Origin: Setaria digitata
Taxonomy: Eukaryota; Nematoda; Chromadorea; Rhabditida; Setariidae
DNA: 64,000 bases
Direction: 5' to 3'
Assembly (NCBI GenBank): GCA_003640385.1
Contig: RCAB01000100.1
Span: forward strand, 62,001-126,000
Below, one piece after another: positions 24,996 to 37,400 of this stretch. The position numbers were made by a program, and so were the translations under genes. Positions within the stretch are counted from its first letter, which is position 1. Each line of letters starts with the position of its first letter. The notes beneath the pieces are model-generated. The model ran no database searches, was not told the DNA's origin, and saw only the letters and a list, made by a program, of their open reading frames with translations.

Positions 24996-27900
24996 ATGCC
25001 TAAAGAGCCAGGTCACGCTTTTAGTCGTTTATTTTTTGGGCACAATTCATTCTTGAGGCTATTATTGATTAAATTAAAATTTTAAGCTTTGAAATGTTCA
25101 ACAAATTAATGGCTTATTTTGATATTGTGAATCGCTAGAAATAAATTGCATTATTTACTAATTGACTATTTGATCGTTGAGGATAATTTAGGACTAGCAT
25201 TTGCTGAGTGGTACCATGGATTATTGCCACGTAAGGATATCGACATTTTACTTACCAGGAATGGCCAGTTTTTGGTTCGTGAAACGGAAATCGAGAAGGG
25301 AGAAGTGCTGTTCACGATCTTTCTATATTTTTAGCTGGATTGAATTACACATAAACTTCCCTCCGCTTAATTCGAAGATTCCTTCATTTGGAGCACTTCA
25401 ATAGTTTTCTTCTTTTCCAAAAAAGCATGAAAGAGAGAGAGGAAGGAGAAACAGAAGTTAAACTGAAGATCGTTTAACTAATCTGAGCAGGCCGAGTAGA
25501 GAATTTTGAAATTTTTGATTGGAGGAAATGATCTCTTCTGCGACTCATTACAGTAAAGTGAATTAAAAGGCTTATGTAAAATTTAATTACTTTAAAAATT
25601 AATTTAAAATTTATGAATGTAGGGACCACAAGAAGTATTGTCTGTACGGTGGAATGATGCCACAAAACATTTCATTATTCGTCATGTTGATGGGAAAGTT
25701 TCCATCGAGAAACATAAATTTGCTTCTATCTGTGAGCTAATCAGGTATCAGTTTCTTGTACCAAAATTTATTTCTGTTTATCTCGAACAAATATTTGATT
25801 CAAAATTTTGCTTACACTTGAAATATCAAGTGTTTTAGATATCATATGATAACTAAAGATCCAATAACCGATCAGAGCGGTGCAATCCTTTTGTATGTTG
25901 CATCTCGGCAGAGTTGGGAAATTAGACATGAACAGGTAAGTATATTGGTCTTGAGCAGAAAATATTGTTTTTTCTAGCTTTTGCTGCTGAAGATTGATCT
26001 GATTGCAAGTAACAAATGCAACTGTACTGCAGATAGAAGTTAATGAGTTATTGGGAGAAGGTGCAGTATCTGCTGTTTACAAGGGAATATTAAAAGATAT
26101 TGAAAGTGCAAAAGAGGTAATGCAATCTTACAACTCCTTTTCTCAAGTTTTAGGTATAATTGGACAGTAGAAAACCTTATCAGGTTTTATAAGTTGTAGG
26201 ATAAAAACTAAGCCTGCAGGAAATAGAAAAGCTTATGATTTTAACGAATTTGTTAAAATGAACAGTAAATTTCTAAACAAATTAAAGGTTGCGGTAAAAG
26301 TACGCAAAGGAAGAAGATTAAACCGAGAATTAATCGAAGAGATCTGTCGTGAAGCACGTATAATGCGTAGATTGGAACATCCAAACGTCGTTCATCTCTA
26401 CGGAATTGCTATCAGTAAGGTGCTGAAAAATTATTAATTAACTCGATAAATCAATGATAGAACTGTTCAGGAACGAGAAATAAACTGGTAGTGATCAAGA
26501 AACATATAAACATTCGTGACTTTTCAGTAACTCTATTTTTATCAAAAGATTAATTTAGAAGTATTTTTACAATTTAAATTGAATTTTACTTTAAATTTTA
26601 ATTCAAAGAATTTTGGTTTAGATTTTAATTTTTAGGAACCAATAATGCTATTAATGGAATTTATGAAAGATGGAAGTTTAGATGTGTTCCTGGCAACAAA
26701 AGGCAGTGCATTAAGTAAACGCAGAAAGTTATACTTTTGCTTAGATATTGCATCTGGTCTTGAATTCCTTCATAAGAATGGTGTCATTCATCGAGATATT
26801 TCTGCAAGGTCTAAAAAATTCACTTTGGTAGTAAATGATCATCTGATGAAACTGGAAGATGAGAGGTTAAGACAAGAAGTTGAAACTAAAGAAATTATTT
26901 AATTCTTCTCTTGTATGGGACTGTTTCTTAAGATTTGAAAATTCCATTAGGAAATGGCAGTCTTTGAAAGTCATGAACATGCTCGAGATTCTGTAACTGA
27001 GAACACTTTGATTCCTCATTTTTCAATTAATTTTCTCGAATCATCGTTGTAGAATTGAAATGCAGGGACAAATTTTTAAATAAAATTGATTCTTCCTATC
27101 ATCCAAGGTTGAAACTATTTTTAAGAAATTGCTTGGTGGAAGACCTGTGCGTCAAAATTTCCGACTTTAAATTATCACGAGAAATTGGAAAAGAAGACGA
27201 AAATTACGAACTAACAGAGTTCAAACAAAATTTGCCCATAAGGTCTGTTTTGATGTTTTTTGGTGGAGTGATTACTCAATGTTTTGTTTCTTATTAGTCG
27301 TAATTACTTATCATTTGTTCGATGGAAGTTCGATCATCTAAGAATTAATCATTTTGAAAAACGACTTGATTTTTGGTATAAGTTACTCCCAATTTACAAC
27401 TTTATCTCGAAATTTAATTTACTCTTCCTAGAACTATTTCCTTTCTGATTTTGTAATTGATTTGAAATTAATTTGGTGAATGAGGCATAATTAAGAATTA
27501 ATACTTCCACTAATAGTTTCATTTTTTAGTCCATTAAGAAAAATGATTAATTCTTAGATAATTGAACTTCCATCGAACAAGTGATAAGTAATTACGACAA
27601 GGTCCCAGTAATTTGTTACATCATACTTCTTTGATGAGCTAAGAAACGAAAGTTTAGTGATCAGTTTTTTAATTGTCAGTTATTTGTCATCCCTAACTAA
27701 TCAACACTTTAGCCATATAGCCAATTAATTGGGACCACTTTCTGACTGACAGAACGAGGCTGTTTCCAGACCGAATGATATATCTTTTCTTATCGTCTAA
27801 CAACAGAATGTTTTTGCGTTTTCTCCTTTCAAATAGAGTCAAACATATTCAAAATGCGTTGTAGCACTTTTCGAGCCCTTTTATGAGAAGAGTATAATTA

Positions 27901-28675
27901 ATTATGTCTAGGTTCCGAATCCTAAGTCTTATTCTATGCAGTTAGTCTGTTGTAATAATGCACTAGCTTAAATCTAACCAAATGCATTTCCTCATAATTC
28001 ATCAAAATTTGACTTTTTCCAAAATAATGAGGGGATGATTTTAACTGTTTATTACATCCATAGATCCAACAAGATTCCGTTACCTTTTAAAACTTAGATC
28101 ATAAAAGTCGTAAAGTGACTTTTCTCTTCCTTTCAACATCTATAGTTAATTTAATCTGAAATTTGCAAATAGGAGAGGGAATTTCTGAAATTCTCACAAG
28201 ATTCGTTGTTTCGGATGATACAGCTACTATAGATGGCTGGCACCGGAAACAATAAGAAACGCAGTGTACACGTCAAAATCTGATGTGTTCAGTTATGGTG
28301 TACTGATGTGGGAGATTTTTACCAACGGTGTGGAGCCGTACTGCGGGATGACAATTGCTGAAGTGATTTTCAACGTAAGCGTTGTATCACTTACATGAAA
28401 AATATCAAAATAACTCTAGCTCTTTCCAAACGTACGTGAGATCGATATTCAAGGGAATAATGACTGAAATTCAAAGAAAGTAAGTTTATCTCAAGATATC
28501 TGAAAGGTGAAGAATTAAGGTTAAGAGTGGATATCGAATGCCGTCGCCGGATGCAATGCCGAAACCGTTGCAAGTTGTGCAACAAAATTGCTTCACAACG
28601 GAAGTATCGGAACGATGGTCAATAGCACAAATTCGAAAGGAAATTGAAATGCTTTGTTTGCAGTACCAGAATTAG
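24996..28675 (+). CDS. SH2-domain non-receptor tyrosine kinase, SPE-8/Fer-like (383 aa)
   Basis: Cytoplasmic tyrosine kinase of the SH2-plus-kinase architecture that is expanded in nematodes. Exons: 24996-25011, 25192-25304, 25623-25744, 25839-25935, 26033-26116, 26288-26419, 26636-26808, 27126-27242, 28233-28374, 28520-28675; 1152 nt, every phase consistent. The SH2 domain is about residues 10-105, with [10 protein letters not shown] and FLVRE (Arg35). The kinase domain is about 117-380: glycine loop [12 protein letters not shown] (122-134), VAVK Lys148, a helix C Glu, HRDISARN (240-247), WLAPE (286-290) and [12 protein letters not shown]. The activation-loop motif is DFK (259-261) instead of DFG, encoded by gac ttt aaa. 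The metal-binding Asp remains, so activity is uncertain rather than lost. The first exon is only 16 nt and is inferred from phase. An aataaa follows the stop at 28713. Relatives act in sperm activation and in the germ line. Confidence 0.9.
27297..27598. mobile_element. Foldback/MITE-like element in a kinase intron
   Basis: Two 59-bp arms, 27297-27355 and 27540-27598, are inverted copies of each other with about three mismatches. They begin gtcgtaattacttatc and enclose about 184 bp of AT-rich non-coding sequence. The roughly 300-bp size, long terminal inverted repeats and lack of an open frame fit a non-autonomous DNA element. It lies in the 990-bp intron between the DFK exon and the WLAPE exon, the longest intron of the gene. 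No clear target-site duplication is visible at the outer ends. Confidence 0.75.
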
Positions 28676-31446
28676 ACCTATCCACGCATGTTCTACCTGT
28701 CATTCATTCTAGAATAAAGTTTCCTGCAACTGCCATTCCATCCGAATATTTCATTAGCACTGTCAACTGACATTTAATGGATAAAAGCGAAATTCTAAGA
28801 CCAATTTTAGTATACTGCACTGCACTGGAAATAGCTGAAGTGAACTAAAAATGTTACTGGGTCTAATATTCAAATTACTAAATTAATACTCAAATTACTG
28901 ATCGGATTGTGGACTAAAATCATATTTTCCACATTGCACACGTTCCACTTACACTGTGAGTTGTAAGGTTGTACCGCAATTTTCTGGAAGAGATTGCGTG
29001 GCATCTCCTAATAAAAGGTGAGGATTCATGACAATAATGATTGCTGTAGAGATAAGAATAAATCTGATCGATTCCGATTGTGATATCGATAAGGTAACGT
29101 CTTTCCCCTCTCGTATATGCATATTTCATATTTTTCAGTATTTTCTGCCGCTTTCAACCATTTTTGTCACCCGGCTAGGTGGCCTTACCCAATGTTGTCA
29201 TCTATTGTCCTCTGCTAAATTTCAGAATACCCTTTTTACTTTTTGTTATCACTGTTCTCTAAAATTCACTAGAACTGGACATTTTGGAAGATAACAGGTT
29301 TCAGCAATAATCGAATCTGAAAACCTATCCTGGACTAGGCTATGGAATAATGCTAAATGCCTTGCTGTGCATTAAACTTTCCTTGGTAACCTGAAGTGGT
29401 GTCAGACTAATGAAGCCTTAGGCTATCTCAGTTCCAATAATTTACCGCACACCATACTCCCATCTGACTGCAACTATTGCCTTCCTTGTACAAACTTCCT
29501 GTGAGATATTAGCATTGCAATGTGACCGCCTGATTGCGGGGTTTCGCAGTGCTCTTTTGGTAGGTCTCGGGTGCGGTGTCGTGGTTCATCGGTGGAAGAG
29601 CGGTCTAGGTGGACGACTACACTTCCACTTCCCAGTACAGTCTTGAATGGTGTCGCTGTGAGAGTGCTCGTTTTCCGTTTCAGTGACAACAGACGTCATG
29701 GGTGACAAATTGGTGACATTAAGGAGGAGTATATGTTTGTTGATATGCTATCACTGATTTTAGAACAGCAATCACCTTACGTATTGTAATCCTGCTGCAC
29801 TGCTCATATCTTTCAAATAGCCTTCGTCCCGTGTCCACTGAAGCGTTGACCTTCTTATAAGCTTATCATTGATAACCTTTTTCATTCAGTGCATTCTCTC
29901 GTCCATTTTTCTAGCATGATAATGGATAAGTTTTACTGTATTCACACTGACACATTCCCTACCAACTTAATCGACAGAAAATTTCACATGTGATGCAATA
30001 CAGTGAATTGGTAGGGTACGAAGATGATTCACAGCAAGTATATCACTTGATATTTCATCTCCATTTCTATTTGTATTTCTGTTTGTGATAAATGTCCAGT
30101 GCTGATAACATTGTTGATATTATAGGCAGGTAACCTTGGTGTTATGTATTTTCCACTGTTTTCAGATTCAAAATTTCTGAGCATTGGGAGATGGGGAAGG
30201 AGAGAGAGAGAGATGATTGATAAGCAGAAGATGTATTTCGCTAACTATTCCAAAATAGCATCGAAAAGCTTTCATGTAATAAAATAGCATAAATCTCAGA
30301 CTACCAAAGAATATATCCAAACAACCTATCAGTAGTATTCTGAATATTGCCTTGCACGGTTTGATGTTCCGAACTTTAGTTATAGGGAGTCATGTTTTTG
30401 TTAGACTTAAGAAAGATGTTCAGTTTGTATCTCCACTCTCATGAAATATACGCTTCGAAATAAGCACACAATTTTCAAATTCTGATAGTACTTACTAATC
30501 AGTCTGAACCAGAGTTTCCTTTTCTGTTGATTTATGACTTGTTAATACATTGTTTCTTGATGTCGTGAATGTCGATCAGTTTTCCATGATAAAACGTCTT
30601 TTATATTCTGCTCGAATTTCCAACTTTCCGTATACATTAGTATATTAATTTGGTGATTTCGCATTTTTTTTTGAAACATCTTACTCTACTGCTCTCTGTA
30701 ATGATCAAACTAGAAAGTAGTGAAATAATGCGTCCTTTTTGAAAAATAAATCCAAAATGTTGCTGTAATCAATTTTAATCAGTTGAAAAAAGGATTGATG
30801 CATGGTATTGACATGTACGCTGAGAGGAAATAAAAAGTTTATTTTGAATCCCTGCGGTCTCTCAAAATATTCTTATAACGAGAAGTTCCTTAATCGGGTG
30901 ATTTTATGGTCTTTTGGAACTGATTATTCAGTTTTCATTGCTCTTAAATCTTTGTTAGTGCAATATTGTGTTGAATAAAAATTTGTAAGAAAATAATTTA
31001 AAGGATTACATTTCTAAGAATATAGGCAGTCGTTCTATACAAACAATTTTTTGAATTAAAGTGACGAAAGGCGCTGATCATATGGAATTTGGCAGTATTG
31101 CGGTGGATATTTGGCTCTTTCATGCAAGATAATTAATTTCTTTTACATCTGCAGTATTCTCAGTTGAACTCTCAATTTCAGTTGATAGTAGTCCATTTTG
31201 GTTCTCGTATTAATTTGAGGTGGGCAGGAAAAAACAGTATTTGTTTTGTATTACTTCTTACATATTGGATCCAGTCAACACTGTACAAATTTACTGGCAA
31301 TCTTACTAGAGCTTATTAGATTTCACTAAAGTTTTGAAATCACATGTTTATTTCTTAAAAAATTTTTTTTTGTTTTGAAAAATGTTTAATCTTTCTATCT
31401 CTTCAAACCATTTGATTCATGTATTTTTTGCATTCCTTTACAACAG
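28676..31446. other. Intergenic region before the alsin-like gene
   Basis: The region holds the kinase 3' UTR (aataaa at 28713-28718), then AT-rich spacer. A GC-richer island at about 29500-29700 is open in several frames and may be promoter or a first exon: after tttccgtttcag an ATG at 29698 reads MGDKL and then a possible donor gtgaca at 29713, which would be in phase with the exon at 31447. I cannot confirm that join. A short GA repeat lies at 30196-30212. Confidence 0.4.
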
Positions 31447-31476
31447 TGGAAATTAGTGGGTATTTGTTTTACATCT

Positions 31477-34400
31477 ATGGTTGAAGCTTCGGACATCTTT
31501 ATCATTCACAGATTTGTCAGAAACGTGAATTTCAGTTCAGTTTTTCGCAAAATCAGTATAAATAATGTAGAAATGCTGTGGAATGCAAAAATTTCAGGAG
31601 CAAAGGTACTGCATCGGATGAGATTGGTATTTACATCTTGGGAGCCTGGACGTGATGACAGTTATGGGAAAAGTTGGAAAATACTTTCAAATTCATCAAT
31701 TTTAACTGCAAATGATATTGTGATTTATCAGGACGATGTTCTTTTTCTAGAAGATGGCTGTGTGGTATGTTTTGCCAAAGTGGTCCACCTAATTAATTGT
31801 GCCCTATAGTTTCTAAAATTTCGAACGTGTTTGTTCTAGAAAAAAAAAAAAAAAATGTGTAACTTCGACTTTGGATCCAATTCTTTATCATTTACGATAA
31901 AACTTTCTTTTTAGTACAAATATACCTCATGTGGCATCAAGAAGCCTTATTTGATCGAAACTTCGTTCGCTTCATTTCGTTTTATTTCATTCCATGCTGC
32001 CTACGAAAAATTATTTTTGGTTAGTGAAGAAGGTCGTCTTTTTGGTTGTGGACATACTGTTTACGGTGAATGTGGTGTAATTTCCTCAAGTCGCATTGAA
32101 TCACTACGTGAAATTGAACTTGTCACACCATTGGCGACTTGTCCTCATGGATTATTAATTACTACTGCAGAGTAAGACACTTTCTTTGAGAATTAAGTGA
32201 ATAAAAATGCATGCAACAATTATAAGTCTTAGGCTTTGTGTTACTTTATTTTCCCTTATTTTTCGCAAAAAAAAGAAACTATCCTACCTTACGAAAACAT
32301 TATCTTTCGTTTTATCTGAGGGTTGCTTCAAAAAGACAAGAATAATACTCAATTATTTAAGCTGATTTTCTTGCAGATCAATTTTTGTTTCTGAAATTTT
32401 CATTTCTTTCTACCTCAGATCGCTGAAAGTGAGACTTGTTCGAACATCTTTGTCGGAGGTCTGTGTTGTTGATTTTGACGGTCGATTATGGAAATATGGT
32501 GATGGAAGATTGGAATTCGATTCACAGGGACGCATTCAAGTTCGACCTTTGCAGCTTACATCAAGAAGCAAAGTCTCACAGCTATGTGCTGGAAGGTTTG
32601 AACAGCTTTCAAGCACTCTCTGTTCCAGCATAAAAATTATTCGCACTTATTGTAATTTCATAAATTTTTTTTAGGAAGCATTTTGTCTGTCTGACAGTTC
32701 CTCTCACTGATGGGAAAATTGATACTGGTGTCGAAAATTCACCAACTTTGCGGATCCGACGATCAAACAAATGTGAAAAATGTCGCGAGGAATATGAGCT
32801 GCGGCTGAGCACGTTGATGTGTATAGCAGATCAGGTTTCACTGTTTTTAATAGTTCATTGGAGTTATTTATAGCATTTATACATTGTTTCTGTTTACGTA
32901 TTTTAATTTCCTTATCAAATTCCATTTTTTGTTTTAATTTCTCAAGTTATGTTCTACGCTGTCACTTACTACCTGGAAACTTTCGTAAGGAGCAGAACTT
33001 GTCTGAATTCTCAAAATAGCTCATTTCACTTATTTCAGGAAAATGAATCACAGATTTCATTCCCTAGCTGTGAAGAAAAGGGAACAGTGCCTACGAAGAC
33101 AGGCTTTGATATTAATAATTCATGTTTGCCCTTGAATACAAGCAAAAGGTATTCTCTTTTCAAGATTTTACAAAAAAAAAGTCTTTCATTTCTGTAAAGA
33201 TGGATGAAGATTGCCACAAGATGATGAAGATTGCCACAAGATTCATGCTGACTCTTTCAGTGCAAGAAATCAAATATTTCCGCCATCTGGTTTGTCATGC
33301 ACTACGAAAATCGCTATTGTAAAACCTCAAAAACATACCCTTCTTGATGAATTTGAAATGAAACAGCTGAAAAGTGCTGACGCCTGGGATAGACTTGGAA
33401 AAAATTCGGCATTAGTTTCAATGGAAAATCTACCTGGTACCTGTTACAAGCGAGATACAAGTAAGTGTTATACGCCTACATTCATATAAAGATAAAGGAT
33501 GGTAAACGACTTTACCGTCCAAACAATATATGTTTAATTTTGTTTCCTACAGAATCGAATATCTTGGCTTTAAATGAACTTTTGTCGTTGTTAAGCCTTC
33601 TTACGGTCCATACTTTCACTTCTTTATAATTGATAAAAATAGTTTACCTAACAAAAGCTGTATAAACATAGAAGTGTTGAAAAAATTTTTTAGAAAAATC
33701 ATCTCTCTTAACATTCACTTTCATGAAATGACAAATTACTTTTTTTTTTTTTAAATTAGTATTTGTTATCGGAAGATATCATCCGGTGGAAAATTAATGT
33801 GTTTTTTTAGATACAGCAGACTTGTCACAAAACTGTGCTGTTCATAATGATAATACTTCAAGGACAAATGGAAAATTTTCATTCGCAGATTCAGAAAATG
33901 GTCCGGATTTGCTGCCCGAAATCTGGACGTGGGGAGCTAATGAAAATGGCCAACTAGGACATGGTGATTTGGCTATGAGGTATCAAAATCTTTTCCGTGA
34001 ATAATGTTAGAATTATATTCCATTAATATTCAAATAAATTTATAAGTTTCGATTGCATTTTAGGAGGGAGCCATTCAAAGTAGCCGATTTATCAAGCATG
34101 TATTGCATCAAGGTTGCAGCAGGAGACGACCATACTATAGCACTAACCGGAACTGGAGAGGTTCACTATTTCGCGGTTACTATCAGCAGTGCTTACTACT
34201 TCTTTATTAGAAAGTAATCGGCAGTAATCTGCTAACAGTTTCATAAAGATCTCATGATCTGGACAAAATTGTCATGTTTTGAATACAGATGTAAATTTTT
34301 TCATGAAATTTTCAAACTGATAGAAGTTTTTCAGTTATATGTGTGGGGATCGAATAGTGACGGACAGCTAAAACAATCGGGCTCTTCACATACAATGAAA

Positions 34401-37400
34401 CCATTGCTTTTTAAAGTTAATTTTCTCTGTCAAATAATTTATTCACCACAAATCCAGGGTTTCGTCCAATCATCACGTGGAAAATTTTTCTATAATACGT
34501 ATTCGTCTTAAAGTCCCCTTATTTCCACATTTAGGGTCTGCTTAGTGAAGGTGTAGTAATATTTTGTAATATATTGCCAGTTATTTTTCGACGGTTTTGC
34601 AGATTGGAAGCCATTCCTTTGTTTTGGATGCATTCGCGAATGGGTCTTTGACGGGTGTTATTGTTGGTGGCATTGCAAATTCTGCTACACTTTATCTTTG
34701 CGGAAATAGCACTCGAGAAAACTTACCATTTTCTTTATCATTGCCAAAAGAGGTCCCTTTTCTAATTAGTTTTTAGCATTTCGTTTAGATTTGCAGCTCA
34801 CAGTTATAAATTTTTATAAATTTATGCTAATTTCGAATTCACTGCGCTTATTTAATTTTAGTTACTTATTTGCTATTTTAGTGGCTTATTTGCATTGTCC
34901 TCCTTGAGGATAAATTCAAATTATATTACTAGTATTCTTAAACAAAGCTTAATATTTTTTTGTGCAGATTGGTCAGCCAGGTTGGATCTTAGGAGTTAAT
35001 AAAAATCTCGTTGTTGGGGTACACGAATCGAACAATGAAATCAATGAACATTTTGCACGACTGTTCATTTTATTTCGTTATGCAAAATTTATGGAGCGAA
35101 TCTGTCAGCTGTGTCAGAAAATGCATGAAAGAAGTTTCTTTCTTTTACTTTAATCAAAATTCTTTAATATGAGCTTTCACAATAAGTTCTGAAGTAATTA
35201 CAAATCCTGAAATCCATGTGGGACTGATTTCTTCATCTTAGTTTTTATTTTTTTCAGGCCATGTCAAAAATTGTCCGACTTCGTCGAAACTATTAAATAA
35301 ATTAACTTTGTCATCAACAGCTTATTCGATTCAGATATTCAGGTAGCTCTTTGATTGGATATCATATTGTTCCCGTGTTTACAGATTCTTGAGCATTCCA
35401 ACTGGTGTTCCATTTCATGATCATTTGAGTTACTAATTCATTAAAACATCAGCTATACTTCAGTAAGTACGTGAAACAACAAAACTAAACATCTTATAAC
35501 TTGACGATTGAATTTTTGATCGGAAATAAATTGAATCCAGTAGGATTTTTTTAACTTTTCAGACTGGTGAAGACAGTACGTGATATTCTTTGTAACACGT
35601 ACAATTTACCATTTCGACAGACCTTCAAAACTCTTATAACGAAATACTTCTTCGATGTCCTTTTCCAGTTTCATGCTGATTTTGTGGAATGTCTTGCCTA
35701 TGGATGCTTCACTGAGTTTGATATTGGGTATGATTTTCCATCACTTCATAAGAAGAAGCATGAATAGAAGTTCTAGTGAATTAGCACGTTTCCAGTGCAC
35801 TCTAAGTTTTTTTCTGTTTATTCGAATACTTTTTTAACACTGTTTTGCAACTTGATATTTTTTTAATTTAGATAGTACGCTTGTTATTTATTGCTAAACT
35901 GTTTCATCACCCGTTTGTGAAGATTGCATGTTAATATTCAGCAAAACTGATAACTAACCACACATTTGGCCCTATTTCAAAACTTCCTGACACGCAGCAT
36001 GAATATATGCTGTTGACTTCTACGTAAAAGAATAGGTAACATTAGGTAAATTAGGAACATTGGGAAGGTCATTCGTATGACATTGTCAACCTTTGATAAA
36101 TTCACTTACTTTCATTTAATTGGAGAAGGAATTAGGTCAACTTCTGATTCGGTAACAACTAGTTTGATAAGTTCCCTTTTGCAGTAGTATAATAATAAAG
36201 AACTATTTCTGGATTATAAACACAAAAACTTCTAAGCTATCAAATAAATGAAACATTCCATGAAACTTTGCTGTATTATAATAGAATCTTCTCATCATTT
36301 ATCATCCGCCAGCCAAAAAAAAAAATCTTTCTGATAATATTTCATGCAAAAAACTGAAAGTAACCCTACTACTGAAATTAACGAATACTTTTTGATTATA
36401 ATTCTCTCCATTTCAACTCATCGTAGGGAAGGAAATAATTTTGAAATTTTTCCCGCTTGCCTTTCGTATCAGAATAAAACGTTTAAATATTTTTTATTAA
36501 TCAACACGATTTTTTTCTTACTGTGCGTTTTATTATTGCTCAAAAAAGTTGCTAACTGCAGCTCATAACACTGGAAGTTATTATCCTGCTTTGATGGTTA
36601 AGAAGTTTGCTATCGTTTGGTAATGGCGATGGGATTCTTTGCATTATTAAAATTAATATCAGGCTTCAGAAGGATATAGACATTCTAACTGCTTCACCTC
36701 ATCGTAGCCTTTTACATCATACTGTAATGAAAATGAGTAAGAAGTAAGAACCTTTCCATAATTATATATGCTTTCATTATATTAAGCTTAGGCATAGATT
36801 TCTTCATTGTTTCGAAATTTGTTTCTTCTTTATCAGATTTACTTATTGAAAACTAACAAAAAAGGAAAATTTCTGCAGAGATGAAATCTACCGAACTAAT
36901 TCGGACGATATTGTCGATGGGCTCAGTAGGTACGATTTTAAATATAGTTTCTTTTTTTACTAGAAGATATGGATAAAATTGTTAATTTATAATTGAATAC
37001 ATTTGGTTGCTTCTTCAAATATTTGGAGTTGATTGATTTCTTATTGAGAAATGACCCTGCTTATTATTTTTTACATTAAAGGAGCAGCTTGCATGCAGAA
37101 GTAAGAGCACATTTGTTCATGGATTTTTTGCCCTTCCTTATACTCATTTTCAAGCTTTATTTTATTTTGGAGATTTAATTTTTTCGAAATTTCAATTACA
37201 GTTTTGTTGACTATATAACTGTTAAGCGTGGTTATGAGAGTTACTCTTTTCCCAGTTCTTGGTTCTTTTATTTTTTTCGCACTGTTTGTTTTCTCCAAAA
37301 TTTATTTTATGAAGTTTGCATAGTACCACATTTTTATTTGATTTTTTATTGATTGTTTCACAAACTTTGTTCATGAGAACATAATTTTATGCCGTGATAT

